Source of the DNA: Pseudogracilibacillus sp037071985
GTDB lineage: Bacteria > Bacillota > Bacilli > Bacillales > Amphibacillaceae
Reading direction: 5' to 3'
NCBI RefSeq assembly: GCF_037071985.1
Contig: NZ_JAXHDF010000001.1
Coordinates: 516,703-580,702 of the forward strand
DNA: 64,000 nt
In this document: in pieces, positions 1 to 9,130 of the stretch
How positions within the stretch are numbered: the stretch's first letter is position 1
How the letters are laid out: the number at the start of each line of letters is the position of its first letter
Notes under the pieces: model-generated
Databases searched by the model: none
Seen by the model: only the letters and a program-made list of their open reading frames with translations
Told to the model about the DNA's origin: nothing
Position numbers and translations under genes: made by a program

Positions 1-93
1 CTTAGGCAAGACAGTGTAAGAGTAACTAGCATTGAACAGCTTACCTATTCCATTAACGTCAAAGATCCCAACGACTTTTACCTAATGGAATGA
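1..93 (+). CDS. C-terminal 30 codons of an unrecognised gene, cut by window edge
   Basis: The first 93 bases read as one open frame on the plus strand and end at TGA (91-93), giving a tail that finishes NDFYLME. The start lies outside the window. I do not recognise the family. The gene is convergent with the minus-strand ABC-3C operon, and the hairpin that follows carries its T-run on the minus side. The fragment could belong to the same accessory block or mark its far side. Confidence 0.35.
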   Translation, partial: LRQDSVRVTSIEQLTYSINVKDPNDFYLME

Positions 94-114
94 TGGAACT
101 AAACTTTTCACATT

Positions 115-146
115 AAAAAACCTCATGATTTTTGACAATCATGAGG
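115..146 (-). terminator. Intrinsic terminator of the ABC-3C operon
   Basis: A perfect 9-bp stem (121-129 with 138-146) with an 8-nt loop is followed, in the minus direction, by six Ts (115-120). It lies 19 bp past the ATPase stop codon. No T-run follows on the plus strand, so it serves mainly the minus-strand operon. Confidence 0.8.
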
Positions 147-164
147 CCACCATTTCTTTACTCT

Positions 165-3023
165 TTAATCAAAAACGGGCCCAGATTCATTATAATCTAA
201 GAATTTAAATGTTTTAGTATTCAAAAATCTGAATTTCTTTGTCATAAGTCTAAATATTTTCTCGTCATGTGTGCTCATTATTACTTGTTTATTTAGAGTT
301 AATGTTATTTCCTCGGATGAAATACTTCTTAGTATATCAATAAATGCTAAAATGTTTATATCATCCATACTTTGGACTGGATCATCTAGAAGTATTGTAC
401 TTAAACGAGTACATTGCTGTCGTAATGCAAGAGCAAAAAATATACTAATTGCCACTACGTTCATTTGAGCAGTACTAAACGTAAAGGTAGGATTAATTTC
501 ACAAGAACTTTGATCTTCTCTATAACATTTTATTTGCAACACATTATTACCACTATTATTGGTACCCAATTCGAGTTTTATATTAGTAAAGTATGGGTGA
601 GGATATATCCTTTTATATATATTGTTAATCAAATACTCATTCTCTTTTAATATCGAACTATTCATTTCTTCTATCACCTTTTCAGATGATTCCATTATAT
701 TTTCTAGCCTCTCTATAACTTTAACATGGTTATCTCTTTCATTTTCCAGGTTGTTTTTTAAAGAATTTAGCCTATTAAATTCCTTATAATCTTTATTATT
801 GACTACTGACTGTAATAATTTATTTAATTTGTTTAATGTAATTTCCATATCTGTTTTTGTATTTCCATAATTGTTTAAATTACCAGATACAAGGTTTAAT
901 TTATTTAAAATGTCTTCTTCAATATCTTCAATGTTTAAGGAAGTCAGTTTACTCTCAAATTTCCTAACATTCTCCTCTAAACTGGTCAAGCGATTTTTAG
1001 TACTTTCAATACCTTCATCAATCTGAATATTCATTTCTAGTTGCTTCTTACTAATAAGACTGATGTTATTTTCGATTTCGTTTAGTAATTGCTCACTTTC
1101 TTTTGATAAACCAATCTTATCTATAACACTTATATAATTAGAATGTAATTGGCGGTTATTCTCAAATTGTTTAATAGAATTATTATATTCTTGTAAATCA
1201 TTGTTATAGTTTACTTTATTATAGGATAATTGAGATGCTGCTTGCTTTAACACTTCTGATATTTGATCTTTTATTCTATCTGAAGTTGTATGAATCATAC
1301 TTAAAAAATGATCAATTTTATTTTCTAGTTTTAGGATATTTTTGTTGATTTCATCAATTCTATTTATATTACTTTTAATTTCTCCATCTTCTACAGATAG
1401 TACTCCATCAATTTTATTTAATAGTTCATCACTTTTAAACTCTGTCCCACATACTGGACAGTCTATTTCTTCGTTGTAACTATGATTTTTCACAGCTAAT
1501 ATATGATCACGAGATATTTTTAGTATGTCTCTATATTTTTTGTCAATCGTTAATAACGAATCATTTTGTTTGTCTAGACGCTTTCGTTCATTTTCCAATC
1601 CTTCCTTATCCGTTAAGATAGTTTCAACGACTGTGATAGTTCTTAGAACTATCTGATTTAATTCTAGGAATGCCTCATCTACTATTCTAATAAAAGGACT
1701 TAATTTACTTTCTTCCTTTGGTAAAAATGACTTTGCGAACTGCTCTCTTTCAGACGTTAAGCTTTTTAAATTATATAATTTATTAATAAACTCATCTTTA
1801 CTAGAAAGGATATTCGATAAATTCCTTAAATCGTTTTTTGTAATACTGGTGAAAGATTCATTTTCACTTATCAATTTAGATAAACCTTGTAAAAGGTTAT
1901 TTTTTTGTTCTAGGTTTTGTGTTAGTTCATGTTGCTTTTTTGAAAATTCTTTATATCTATCAAAATATTCAAGTAAATAAATCAAATTACGTTTTTCATC
2001 TAATATTGGTATTGCTTTTTGAATATTTTTAATATCAAATTTATTACTTTTGTAAGTTTCTTTTTTTGAATTAATCTCCTCTAAATTGTTTTTTTCATTC
2101 TTGAGGGTATTAATTGATAATTCAATTTTATCTATTGCCACAGAGATTTTACGAGTGAGATCATTGATCAATTTTATAAGTTGCTCTTCATCAATTAATT
2201 CATTTGATACTTTAAACTCATCTAATGACAAATCTTTCAGTATGACATTGCTGTTATACTTTAGAATGATATCATCAATAAAGTCTTTTATATTTGTAAA
2301 TCCATCAATATTGATACTCTGTTGATTGCTGATCCTGTCCTTCAATAAATTAATATTTGGAATAACCTTGTTCAATTTTTCATCAATAAATTTTATCTTG
2401 TCATTTGTTTCCTTTCTTATACTGTCGATTTGTTTATTATATTTCTGGAACCTACTTGTTCCAAGTAAAGATGATATTTGATTATACCTATCAGGACCTT
2501 TAAGTCCTTGAACAAAATATTTTAATTTGTCTTGTGTTAAAAGGTGAAACTGTGAAAAGACATTTTGAAAATCTAATTTATCTCTCCAGTCTTCTTGTAT
2601 TAATAACTCATTTAGTTTATTCATTGCGTCATTATTATAAAGTGGTTCAAAGTCTGGTCCATATAAAATTAGTTTGGACTTATTCGAACCATAATCTGTA
2701 TTTTTAGCTTCAAAATTTGTGGCTTCTCTATAAATTATGTACTTTTTATCGTCTTCTATTAGTTCTATTGTTACCTTAGCAGGTAATTCATATGGTTGAT
2801 AGTTTATAAAATGATTTTTACTTTTTTCTTCATTTGGTTCTTCAAATCGAAATAGTTTTCCAGTAAAACCCCATTCCACAGCATCAAAAAATGATGTCTT
2901 ACCAAACCCATTAGAACCAGATAAAACCGTGAAGTCAGAGCCTTTACTAAAATCAAAGACCTTAGGCTCTCTATAACCTCTAAAATGATCTATTACTAGT
3001 TTAGATAATCTAACATCTTTCAT
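165..3023 (-). CDS. SMC/Rad50-like ABC ATPase, probable ATPase of an ABC three-component (ABC-3C) conflict system
   Basis: This is a 952-residue protein. Walker A is GSNGFGKTS at residues 36-44. Long coiled-coil stretches rich in Glu, Lys, Asn and Ile flank a Rad50-type zinc hook, CPVCG, near residue 522. The C-terminus has an ABC signature-like FSTAQ, a Walker B and D-loop reading LLDDPVQSMDD, and an H-loop STHDE. This is the full layout of a DNA-end-sensing SMC-like ATPase. The start is ATG 3023, with AAAGGAG 8 nt upstream; the open frame continues a little further 5' to a TTG. It begins 4 bp after the middle-component stop, so translation is probably coupled. The ABC-3C role is inferred from the three-gene architecture; the sequence itself shows an ATPase with a hook. 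It is clearly AT-richer than the core genes. Confidence 0.8.
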   Translation of the reverse strand: MKDVRLSKLVIDHFRGYREPKVFDFSKGSDFTVLSGSNGFGKTSFFDAVEWGFTGKLFRFEEPNEEKSKNHFINYQPYELPAKVTIELIEDDKKYIIYREATNFEAKNTDYGSNKSKLILYGPDFEPLYNNDAMNKLNELLIQEDWRDKLDFQNVFSQFHLLTQDKLKYFVQGLKGPDRYNQISSLLGTSRFQKYNKQIDSIRKETNDKIKFIDEKLNKVIPNINLLKDRISNQQSINIDGFTNIKDFIDDIILKYNSNVILKDLSLDEFKVSNELIDEEQLIKLINDLTRKISVAIDKIELSINTLKNEKNNLEEINSKKETYKSNKFDIKNIQKAIPILDEKRNLIYLLEYFDRYKEFSKKQHELTQNLEQKNNLLQGLSKLISENESFTSITKNDLRNLSNILSSKDEFINKLYNLKSLTSEREQFAKSFLPKEESKLSPFIRIVDEAFLELNQIVLRTITVVETILTDKEGLENERKRLDKQNDSLLTIDKKYRDILKISRDHILAVKNHSYNEEIDCPVCGTEFKSDELLNKIDGVLSVEDGEIKSNINRIDEINKNILKLENKIDHFLSMIHTTSDRIKDQISEVLKQAASQLSYNKVNYNNDLQEYNNSIKQFENNRQLHSNYISVIDKIGLSKESEQLLNEIENNISLISKKQLEMNIQIDEGIESTKNRLTSLEENVRKFESKLTSLNIEDIEEDILNKLNLVSGNLNNYGNTKTDMEITLNKLNKLLQSVVNNKDYKEFNRLNSLKNNLENERDNHVKVIERLENIMESSEKVIEEMNSSILKENEYLINNIYKRIYPHPYFTNIKLELGTNNSGNNVLQIKCYREDQSSCEINPTFTFSTAQMNVVAISIFFALALRQQCTRLSTILLDDPVQSMDDINILAFIDILRSISSEEITLTLNKQVIMSTHDEKIFRLMTKKFRFLNTKTFKFLDYNESGPVFD

Positions 3024-3027
3024 ACTA

Positions 3028-3603
3028 TTAATCTCCTTTAAGCTTCTCAATTAATTCATTTTTATTGGAGAAAATATCCCTTAAAACTTTATTCGAAAGA
3101 ATTTCCCCGTTGAAGTTTACCTTTTTTCTTAATTCTTCGAAGAATTGATCATCAGTTATTAAATTATTCAACTTATCCAACTCATAGAATTTTGAAGTCA
3201 ATGGTAATTTCAAATTCATATTTTCTAATTGCTCTTCCTTTGAACGTGCTTTGATAATATATTTCTTACAACAAAATCTATCTTTCTCAATGTGATGATA
3301 CTCATCAATACTTAAATCATCTGTTCCAATATATATTAATAAATAGTAGATATCCCATCTAATATCTACCCTCGAATATAGTTCATTTTGAATATAAAGA
3401 GCTATATCTTTATCTTGTGCTATCTCCCATTCATTAAATAGCTCATATTTCTCGCTAAATACTTTACATACAAAGATAAATTTTTCTTTTTGTTCATCAA
3501 TAAAATAGCAATCAATATAATTAAATTTTGGATCAATTACTTTTTCCATATTAAAACTACTAAAAAAATCACTAATGTTTGAATATACATTAAATGCCCT
3601 CAA
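3028..3603 (-). CDS. Small middle component of the ABC-3C system (hypothetical protein)
   Basis: About 191 residues with no catalytic motif that I can see. The sequence is acidic and aromatic, with a predicted alpha/beta character. Its identity as the middle component rests on position: it lies between an SMC-like ATPase and a nuclease-bearing protein, which matches the arrangement described for ABC-3C systems. Several starts are possible: GTG 3615, GTG 3606 or TTG 3603. I prefer TTG 3603 because AGGTGGGG (3617-3610) sits 6 nt upstream. All choices overlap the end of the preceding gene, implying translational coupling. Confidence 0.65.
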   Translation of the reverse strand: MRAFNVYSNISDFFSSFNMEKVIDPKFNYIDCYFIDEQKEKFIFVCKVFSEKYELFNEWEIAQDKDIALYIQNELYSRVDIRWDIYYLLIYIGTDDLSIDEYHHIEKDRFCCKKYIIKARSKEEQLENMNLKLPLTSKFYELDKLNNLITDDQFFEELRKKVNFNGEILSNKVLRDIFSNKNELIEKLKGD

Positions 3604-4993
3604 CACGATCCCCACCTAAAACATTATTTAATTGTGTTATTAGCTCTTTTATCGTTTCCTTTGTTTGGAAGTTAAATGCAAACTCACAATGATAATTAAA
3701 ATTGTATTTATTTTTTAAATTATAAAATTCTTCCTTTCCCTCAGCTGACTCCATATTTACATCTGAAATTTCTGCAATAATGTATTTAAAATCAACATTT
3801 GCAGATCCAAGTCCTTGTAAACAATTTTGTGCAGCTACATTCCCTATTATTACGCTATCTATTTTGCTTATATCAACATCTGGCTCATTAAAATACTTAA
3901 GTAATTTTAAAATAACTAAATTGTATTCACTTCTCTCAACAGTATGAAGGTATGCTAGATGCCTATCTTCATTTAATAGTACAGCCTGCCCCTTTTTATC
4001 CATTAATTTTAAGTCAGGATAAATAAATGAAATTAAACTAAGGTTAATAATAATGTTTTTAATAGTTTCTTTATTATCAATAAATTTAATATCTTGAGGG
4101 TCTTGAAAAAGAGTAAGAAAAGGTACTTTAATACTGGAAATAATTCTTTTAAACTCTTCTTCACCTAAATCCCTTATCTGCTTTAAAATAATCTCAACTT
4201 TTCTCATAAGTTGTTGTTTTACATCTGTAGATTTAATTCCATCGATGTTGTTTATATCCTCATATATAAGTTGCAAAAATTCAATAAATGGTAAATCCTT
4301 AGACATAAGAAGTTTTTCAACTTCTGCAATGGAAACAACCTTATTGACTGTAAAAAACTTATCTACGAGATAATCATATTTATCAATTAGTAAATTCAAA
4401 TCAGTTCCTGTTATTTTTTCTATTTTTAAGTTTTTCAAGACATCTAATAGTTGAGGTTTGATAGTTCCTAATTTTAACCCCTCAAATTTTTTATACTTTG
4501 ATAATACTTCAGCTGTCCAAGTATCTAAATCAACTTCATTTTCAATAGTTGTATTAAAGTTATCTAATAATGTGATTGCAGGACCTGTAAAATCACTAGA
4601 AACTACATAGTAATACGTAAAATTATTAATATCCGTGATAATCGAGTTATCAACCAGGTAGTGAATTGTGAACTTTATTATTTCTTTTGCCACGTTTGAT
4701 TTGTCTAGCTTTTCTCCATATCTTTTACATTGTATTACACCTGTATATTTTTCATTAAGTTGTAAAGTACAATCACGTCCTTTTTCCCCTACTCCAGGCA
4801 TTAAGGTAATACGATTATGCCTTTCGCTATAAATCTTAATATTTCTGATTTCTTCCTTAAAAATGTAATAAGTTAGGATTTCAAATAATCTATCATCCAG
4901 TTTTTCAAAAGGATAGCTATCATCACTATATGCTTTTGGTTTTTCCCCTAGTCCTAATTCTATCGTCATTTGATTTTCTGTTATTTTTACCAT
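3590..4993 (-). CDS. Mrr-like restriction endonuclease domain protein, probable effector of the ABC-3C system
   Basis: A 467-residue protein. The N-terminal 110 residues show a PD-(D/E)XK nuclease core of the Mrr type: a helix with FE at 37-38, GRD with the catalytic Asp at 74, and the QCK pair (Gln88, Lys90) at the end of the next strand. The rest is helical and has no motif I can name; it would correspond to the ABC-3C C-terminal domain that contacts the partners. The start is ATG 4993, with GGAG 8 nt upstream; an upstream GTG at 5002 lacks a better site. It is the first gene of the three-gene operon. The expected role is cleavage of invading DNA under control of the ATPase (inference). Confidence 0.75.
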   Translation of the reverse strand: MVKITENQMTIELGLGEKPKAYSDDSYPFEKLDDRLFEILTYYIFKEEIRNIKIYSERHNRITLMPGVGEKGRDCTLQLNEKYTGVIQCKRYGEKLDKSNVAKEIIKFTIHYLVDNSIITDINNFTYYYVVSSDFTGPAITLLDNFNTTIENEVDLDTWTAEVLSKYKKFEGLKLGTIKPQLLDVLKNLKIEKITGTDLNLLIDKYDYLVDKFFTVNKVVSIAEVEKLLMSKDLPFIEFLQLIYEDINNIDGIKSTDVKQQLMRKVEIILKQIRDLGEEEFKRIISSIKVPFLTLFQDPQDIKFIDNKETIKNIIINLSLISFIYPDLKLMDKKGQAVLLNEDRHLAYLHTVERSEYNLVILKLLKYFNEPDVDISKIDSVIIGNVAAQNCLQGLGSANVDFKYIIAEISDVNMESAEGKEEFYNLKNKYNFNYHCEFAFNFQTKETIKELITQLNNVLGGDRVEGI

Positions 4994-5027
4994 TATATAC
5001 ACTCCAGATATTTATTAGCATATCTTT

Positions 5028-5033
5028 ATTATA
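5028..5033 (-). promoter_or_regulatory. Possible -10 element of the ABC-3C operon
   Basis: TATAAT reads on the minus strand 35 bp before the nuclease ATG and downstream of the HNH-gene terminator. The -35 candidate 17 bp away matches the consensus poorly, so the call rests on position and the perfect -10. Confidence 0.4.
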
Positions 5034-5097
5034 CATATTTTCCCATGGATATTCATTAGCTTGTAGTTTACCAGCATTACTTGCTGTTAATTACAAT

Positions 5098-5123
5098 AAA
5101 AAAAGGACGATAACCATCATCCT
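5098..5123 (-). terminator. Intrinsic terminator of the HNH gene
   Basis: The stem pairs 5104-5111 with 5116-5123 (8 bp, one G-T pair) around a 4-nt loop. Read in the minus direction, seven Ts follow (5104-5098). It separates the HNH gene from the ABC-3C operon, so the two appear to be independent transcription units. Confidence 0.75.
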
Positions 5124-5164
5124 CTGATTTATCCAATTTATTTAGTGAATTAAATTAAAAACCA

Positions 5165-6961
5165 CTATATCTTTTGAATAGTTTCAATTAGGCTCTTTCT
5201 ATAAAAAAACGGTTTTAGGTAATTTACTATTATCTTAATTTCTGATTTATTTAGATAGCTTGTGTAATCTCTTAAAATAATTACAAGGCACCTTAAAATA
5301 TTATCAATAAAAAAACCACTCTTGATTGAGTATTCTATTTTAGGAACATAGCTCATAATTTCAAAGTAAATCTGATCTTTTGTTTCACCATTCGTAAAAC
5401 CTATTTTTGAATTAATATACTTATAGTCTATTTCATCACTTCTTTTAATAATTAAAGCTAAAGCCTCAAATAAATTTTTAAAATGATCTTTTTTAAAGAC
5501 AATCGATTCACTATAGCTATTAAAAAACATCTGTAAGTTATCTACTACTTGTAATAACTGCTGTTGATTTTGTGTACTCTCTATGTCAATGGTTGTTTCT
5601 ATTTTTCCTGAACTTATAAAATCCTCTATATTGAAGTTCTTTATAAAATTCTCATATTGGTTTTCAGTTGTTTTTTTGTTTAGAAAAATTTTATTGGTTT
5701 TTGAATAATTAGTGTATACAACCCAAGGAATAAATTCTGTTGATAACCAATCGTAAACTGTAAGAGCATCCCACATTTTTCTTTCATTTATATTATCCAA
5801 TGAATTATTATAATCTATCGACATGTGAGGTTCCCATACAATCCACAAATAATTATCCGGTTCTGTTAGTTGCATCATAAAATTTTCATCTTGCTCAGGT
5901 TCCAAGAAAGCATGGTACCCTTCATCAAAACGATTTGTTTCCTTTTTACTATAAATTTTAATAAAAAATTTATTCTTATCAAAAATATGCCAATTTGTAT
6001 CACCATTTTCATAGTCATGCTTATTAATGAATTCAATCATGAGATTCCAAAGTTTTCGACTGATTTTCATCAAACGATACTTTGATGAATATGGTGATTT
6101 ATTAAAATAAAACGTCCCAATTTTTTGTTCAATTACCTGGTGTGCATTTAAGTAATATTCCGAAAAACTATCTACTAAATTACAAAGTTGCTTAAGTTCA
6201 CTAATTGTAACTGGGAATCTATTATTTCCCAATTGGATAAAGTAAACATCTTTATTCGAAATATCGTTCCCAACTATAAAGTACCTTAATTTATGTTCAG
6301 GCTCAGTGTACAAACCTTGAAATAACTCTTTCATTATTTGTTTGTGGTTCATTGTAATCATACATTCTCTTATCTTTAGACTTCGGAAGGTTATTAAACA
6401 TGAGCCTTCTCTTTCAGGATAACTTGGTAAAAAAGCCTCTAATTTTATCCTTTCAGTACTTTGTTTATAACTCCTTCCATCTATTACCTTTTCGTTTTTA
6501 AAAACATTCTTATCTTCAGTAACAAAGTCAAATACCTGTTCCTTTTTAAAATCATCCGAAAGGAGAACGTATGATCTCACCTCTTCTATACTTTTACTTA
6601 TATTCTTTCTTTGTTTAAAATTATTGACTTCACTAATTATTTTTGGTGCTTTCTTTTTAGCTAGTTCTAATAGTGTTAAAGCAAATGTTCTGTCTAATAA
6701 ATCATTCCCTTTTTGCCTATTCAATCGGAATTTTGCAGGAACTAAATTATATATACTGTCAATTTCAAAATTAGTAGCATCTATTCCTAACACATCCAGG
6801 TAGCTTCTAAATTTGTTCTTATTTTTCATTAAACTTTGTGGAATTATATGATCTACTGTAAGATTCTCAAAGTCTAATGGCTGTCCACTATATACACATT
6901 TTTCATTATACGCTTTTAATATTGCACGTCTAAAAGCCATGTCATTTAATCTTACTTTCAT
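5165..6961 (-). CDS. HNH endonuclease domain protein with a large uncharacterised C-terminal region
   Basis: A 598-residue protein. Residues 10-90 form an HNH nuclease: CVYSG near residue 22, VDHIIPQS near 36-43 with the catalytic Asp-His, and YNLVPAKFRLNRQKG near 71-85 supplying the last Asn and the basic helix. The second Cys of the usual CxxC knuckle is Ser here. The following 500 residues have no motif that I recognise. The start is ATG 6961 with AAGGAA 7 nt upstream. It has its own terminator, and the neighbouring nuclease and ATPase suggest an anti-phage role (inference). Base composition is very AT-rich, which fits acquired DNA. Confidence 0.7.
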   Translation of the reverse strand: MKVRLNDMAFRRAILKAYNEKCVYSGQPLDFENLTVDHIIPQSLMKNKNKFRSYLDVLGIDATNFEIDSIYNLVPAKFRLNRQKGNDLLDRTFALTLLELAKKKAPKIISEVNNFKQRKNISKSIEEVRSYVLLSDDFKKEQVFDFVTEDKNVFKNEKVIDGRSYKQSTERIKLEAFLPSYPEREGSCLITFRSLKIRECMITMNHKQIMKELFQGLYTEPEHKLRYFIVGNDISNKDVYFIQLGNNRFPVTISELKQLCNLVDSFSEYYLNAHQVIEQKIGTFYFNKSPYSSKYRLMKISRKLWNLMIEFINKHDYENGDTNWHIFDKNKFFIKIYSKKETNRFDEGYHAFLEPEQDENFMMQLTEPDNYLWIVWEPHMSIDYNNSLDNINERKMWDALTVYDWLSTEFIPWVVYTNYSKTNKIFLNKKTTENQYENFIKNFNIEDFISSGKIETTIDIESTQNQQQLLQVVDNLQMFFNSYSESIVFKKDHFKNLFEALALIIKRSDEIDYKYINSKIGFTNGETKDQIYFEIMSYVPKIEYSIKSGFFIDNILRCLVIILRDYTSYLNKSEIKIIVNYLKPFFYRKSLIETIQKI

Positions 6962-7006
6962 CTCAAAGTTCCTTAATATTTATTTTTTTAAAACAGAAAA
7001 TGTATA

Positions 7007-7018
7007 GTATAATTATAC
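7007..7018 (-). promoter_or_regulatory. Palindromic -10 region upstream of the HNH gene
   Basis: GTATAATTATAC is a perfect 12-bp palindrome that contains TATAAT on both strands and lies about 46 bp before the HNH-gene ATG. It could be a promoter -10 overlapped by a dimer-binding operator. No -35 close to consensus is visible. Confidence 0.35.
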
Positions 7019-7178
7019 CATTTTATAAAAATATTATATTAATTAATAAATACTACTTGTAATTTATTAGCTCAATATTCTTGAATTTATTATTTTTTCT
7101 CAAGGTTCAATTCCCGACTTTATTTCAAAGACTTTAACCTCTTTATTTCAATAGTAAATTCTTTTCTTAGTTTTACCA

Positions 7179-7658
7179 TCATTTGTGGTACGGTTCCCCT
7201 TTCTGTATCTTAAACGCTCGGTACACTTGCTCCAACAATATCAATTTCATCATTTGATGTGGGAAGGTCATTTTTGAAAAGGACATCTTCTGATTTGCTC
7301 GTTTCAATACTTCTTCACTGAGTCCGTTTGAACCTCCAATTACAAACGTCACTTGATTCTTTCCTTGGAAGCTCAAATTTTCTAGTTCTTTAGAAAACTG
7401 TTCAGACGACCAACTTACGCCTGCTATATCCAATGCAATCACATAATGATGCTCTTTAATTTTGTCTAAAATTCGTTGGCCTTCTTTATTCTTGATAGCT
7501 TGTAACTCTTTTTCACTTAAGTTTTCGGGAGCTTGTTCATCGGATAATTCAAGGAAAGTTAGTCTGCAATATGTTTGTAGTCGTTTTTGAAATTCTTGAA
7601 TTCCTAGTTTAAGATATTTTTCTTTTATTTTGCCTACGGAGATAATATGTATATTCAT
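7179..7658 (-). CDS. rlmH: 23S rRNA (pseudouridine1915-N3)-methyltransferase RlmH
   Basis: A 159-residue SPOUT-fold methyltransferase that modifies pseudouridine 1915 of 23S rRNA (E. coli numbering) in the ribosome. It opens MNIHIISVGK, carries FVIGGSNG (105-112), the knotted SAM site, and ends with the invariant GEPYHK tail. The start is ATG 7658 with AAAGGAG upstream; the frame extends 7 codons further without a better site. Full length for the family. Its 3' end (TACCACAAATGA on the minus strand) is the region used as the SCC integration site in staphylococci, and the accessory genes lie immediately beyond it. It is divergent from the glycerate kinase gene, 104 bp away. Confidence 0.95.
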   Translation of the reverse strand: MNIHIISVGKIKEKYLKLGIQEFQKRLQTYCRLTFLELSDEQAPENLSEKELQAIKNKEGQRILDKIKEHHYVIALDIAGVSWSSEQFSKELENLSFQGKNQVTFVIGGSNGLSEEVLKRANQKMSFSKMTFPHQMMKLILLEQVYRAFKIQKGEPYHK

Positions 7659-7762
7659 AGAGGAAGCTCCTTTTAACATGTCTTATTTGCGATTTGTCTA
7701 TGACTTCAAGCATAATTATTATAGCAGGATTTGGTAAATAAATGGAAAGGAATGGTCTCTCC

Positions 7763-8896
7763 TTGAAAACAGTCATTGCTCCTGATTCATTCAAAGAAAG
7801 CATGAGTGCTCCGTCTGTTGCGGCTGCAGTAGAAAGAGGCATCCTAAAAGTAGATAAGAACACGGAAACTATCAAAGTTCCGCTTGCGGATGGCGGTGAA
7901 GGAACGATGGAGGCGCTCGTAGATAGTTTGGACGGTACATTTATGACCCATACGGTGACAGGTCCTTTGGGCGAAAAAATTCAGGCAAGATACGGGTTAA
8001 TTGAGCAAGAGATGGCAGTCATGGACATTGCAGAAGTAGTAGGGTTTCACCTTATCCCGAAAGAGAAACGGAATCCGCTTCATACAACAACATACGGGAT
8101 TGGCGAACTAATTTTGCATGCGTTGGATCAAGGTGTAAGTAAGTTTATTATTGGTCTCGGTGGAAGTGGCACGAATGATGGCGGAATTGGAATGGCTCAA
8201 GCATTGGGAGCGGAAATTACGGATAAGGACGGCAATGATGTTCCGTTTGGTGGGGAAGGACTTTCAAAGATTCATCGTATTTCAATGACTCAAATGGACG
8301 AGCGGCTTGGTGCATGTACATTTAATATCGCGTGCGATGTGAAAAATCCATTAACCGGACCAAAGGGTGCTTCGTATACATATGGACCACAAAAAGGGGC
8401 CGACCCGGAGATGGTTTCCTTGCTGGATGTCGGAATGAAAAACTATGAAGAAATTCTCAAGAGGGATATACGTGTAGATGTGTCACAAATAGAAGGGGCA
8501 GGAGCAGCAGGTGGGCTTGGAACGGCATGTATTGCATTTTTAAATGGGAAAATGCGGCCTGGAATTGAGCTTGTAACCGAAGTGACCAACCTTGAAGCCC
8601 ATATAAAAGATGCTGATCTTGTTATCACTGGGGAAGGAAAAATCGATGATCAGACATTGTACGGAAAAACACCGGTCGGGGTGGCGGCAATTGCTAAAAA
8701 GTATGGTGTGCCAGTCATTGTCATTACCGGCGCAAATCATGTAACATCATCAAAGATTTATGAAACAGGGATTAATGCGATCTTCAGTATTACAGATGGC
8801 CCTATCGGTTTGGATGAGGCGATGGAGCGCGGAGAACAATTAACAGAAAAGCTTGCTGAAAATATCATACGATTTTATATGAAGTGTAGGAAGTGA
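7763..8896 (+). CDS. glxK: Glycerate kinase (GlxK/GarK family)
   Basis: About 377 residues. It phosphorylates D-glycerate with ATP to phosphoglycerate. Family marks are VIAPDSFKESMSA at the N-terminus, PLADGGEGTMEALV around 38-51, GLGGSGTNDGGIGMAQALGA around 130, and GEGKIDDQTLYGKTPVGVA around 286-304. I chose TTG 7763, which gives the standard (M)KTVIAPDSF start with AAAGGA about 11 nt upstream. An in-frame ATG at 7742 would add 7 residues and cannot be excluded. The gene is monocistronic. It is not part of the usual Bacillus dnaX neighbourhood. Confidence 0.9.
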   Translation: MKTVIAPDSFKESMSAPSVAAAVERGILKVDKNTETIKVPLADGGEGTMEALVDSLDGTFMTHTVTGPLGEKIQARYGLIEQEMAVMDIAEVVGFHLIPKEKRNPLHTTTYGIGELILHALDQGVSKFIIGLGGSGTNDGGIGMAQALGAEITDKDGNDVPFGGEGLSKIHRISMTQMDERLGACTFNIACDVKNPLTGPKGASYTYGPQKGADPEMVSLLDVGMKNYEEILKRDIRVDVSQIEGAGAAGGLGTACIAFLNGKMRPGIELVTEVTNLEAHIKDADLVITGEGKIDDQTLYGKTPVGVAAIAKKYGVPVIVITGANHVTSSKIYETGINAIFSITDGPIGLDEAMERGEQLTEKLAENIIRFYMKCRK

Positions 8897-9130
8897 AGTT
8901 ACTAAAACACCCTTCCTGATTTACTCGTTAATTAAAGAAAGACATAATTTTGTCGAAATTAGCTAGGAGGGTACATACCGCTGATTATGAATGACGGTTA
9001 AAGTTAGTGATAAGTAGAAATACTGATACTAAAAGGTGGAATGTAGTATAATTATTAATACATTCGAATAAGGTAGAATGCATGATTATGTCTATATCTT
9101 TCTGTGAAAAATGGACTGTTATACCTTAAG

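Noticed and set aside
7104..7116. GGTTCAATTCCCG resembles a tRNA T-arm near the rlmH end, a possible tRNA remnant at an integration site.
   Set aside because: Only 13 bases match; there is no acceptor or anticodon arm on either side. Chance is as likely.
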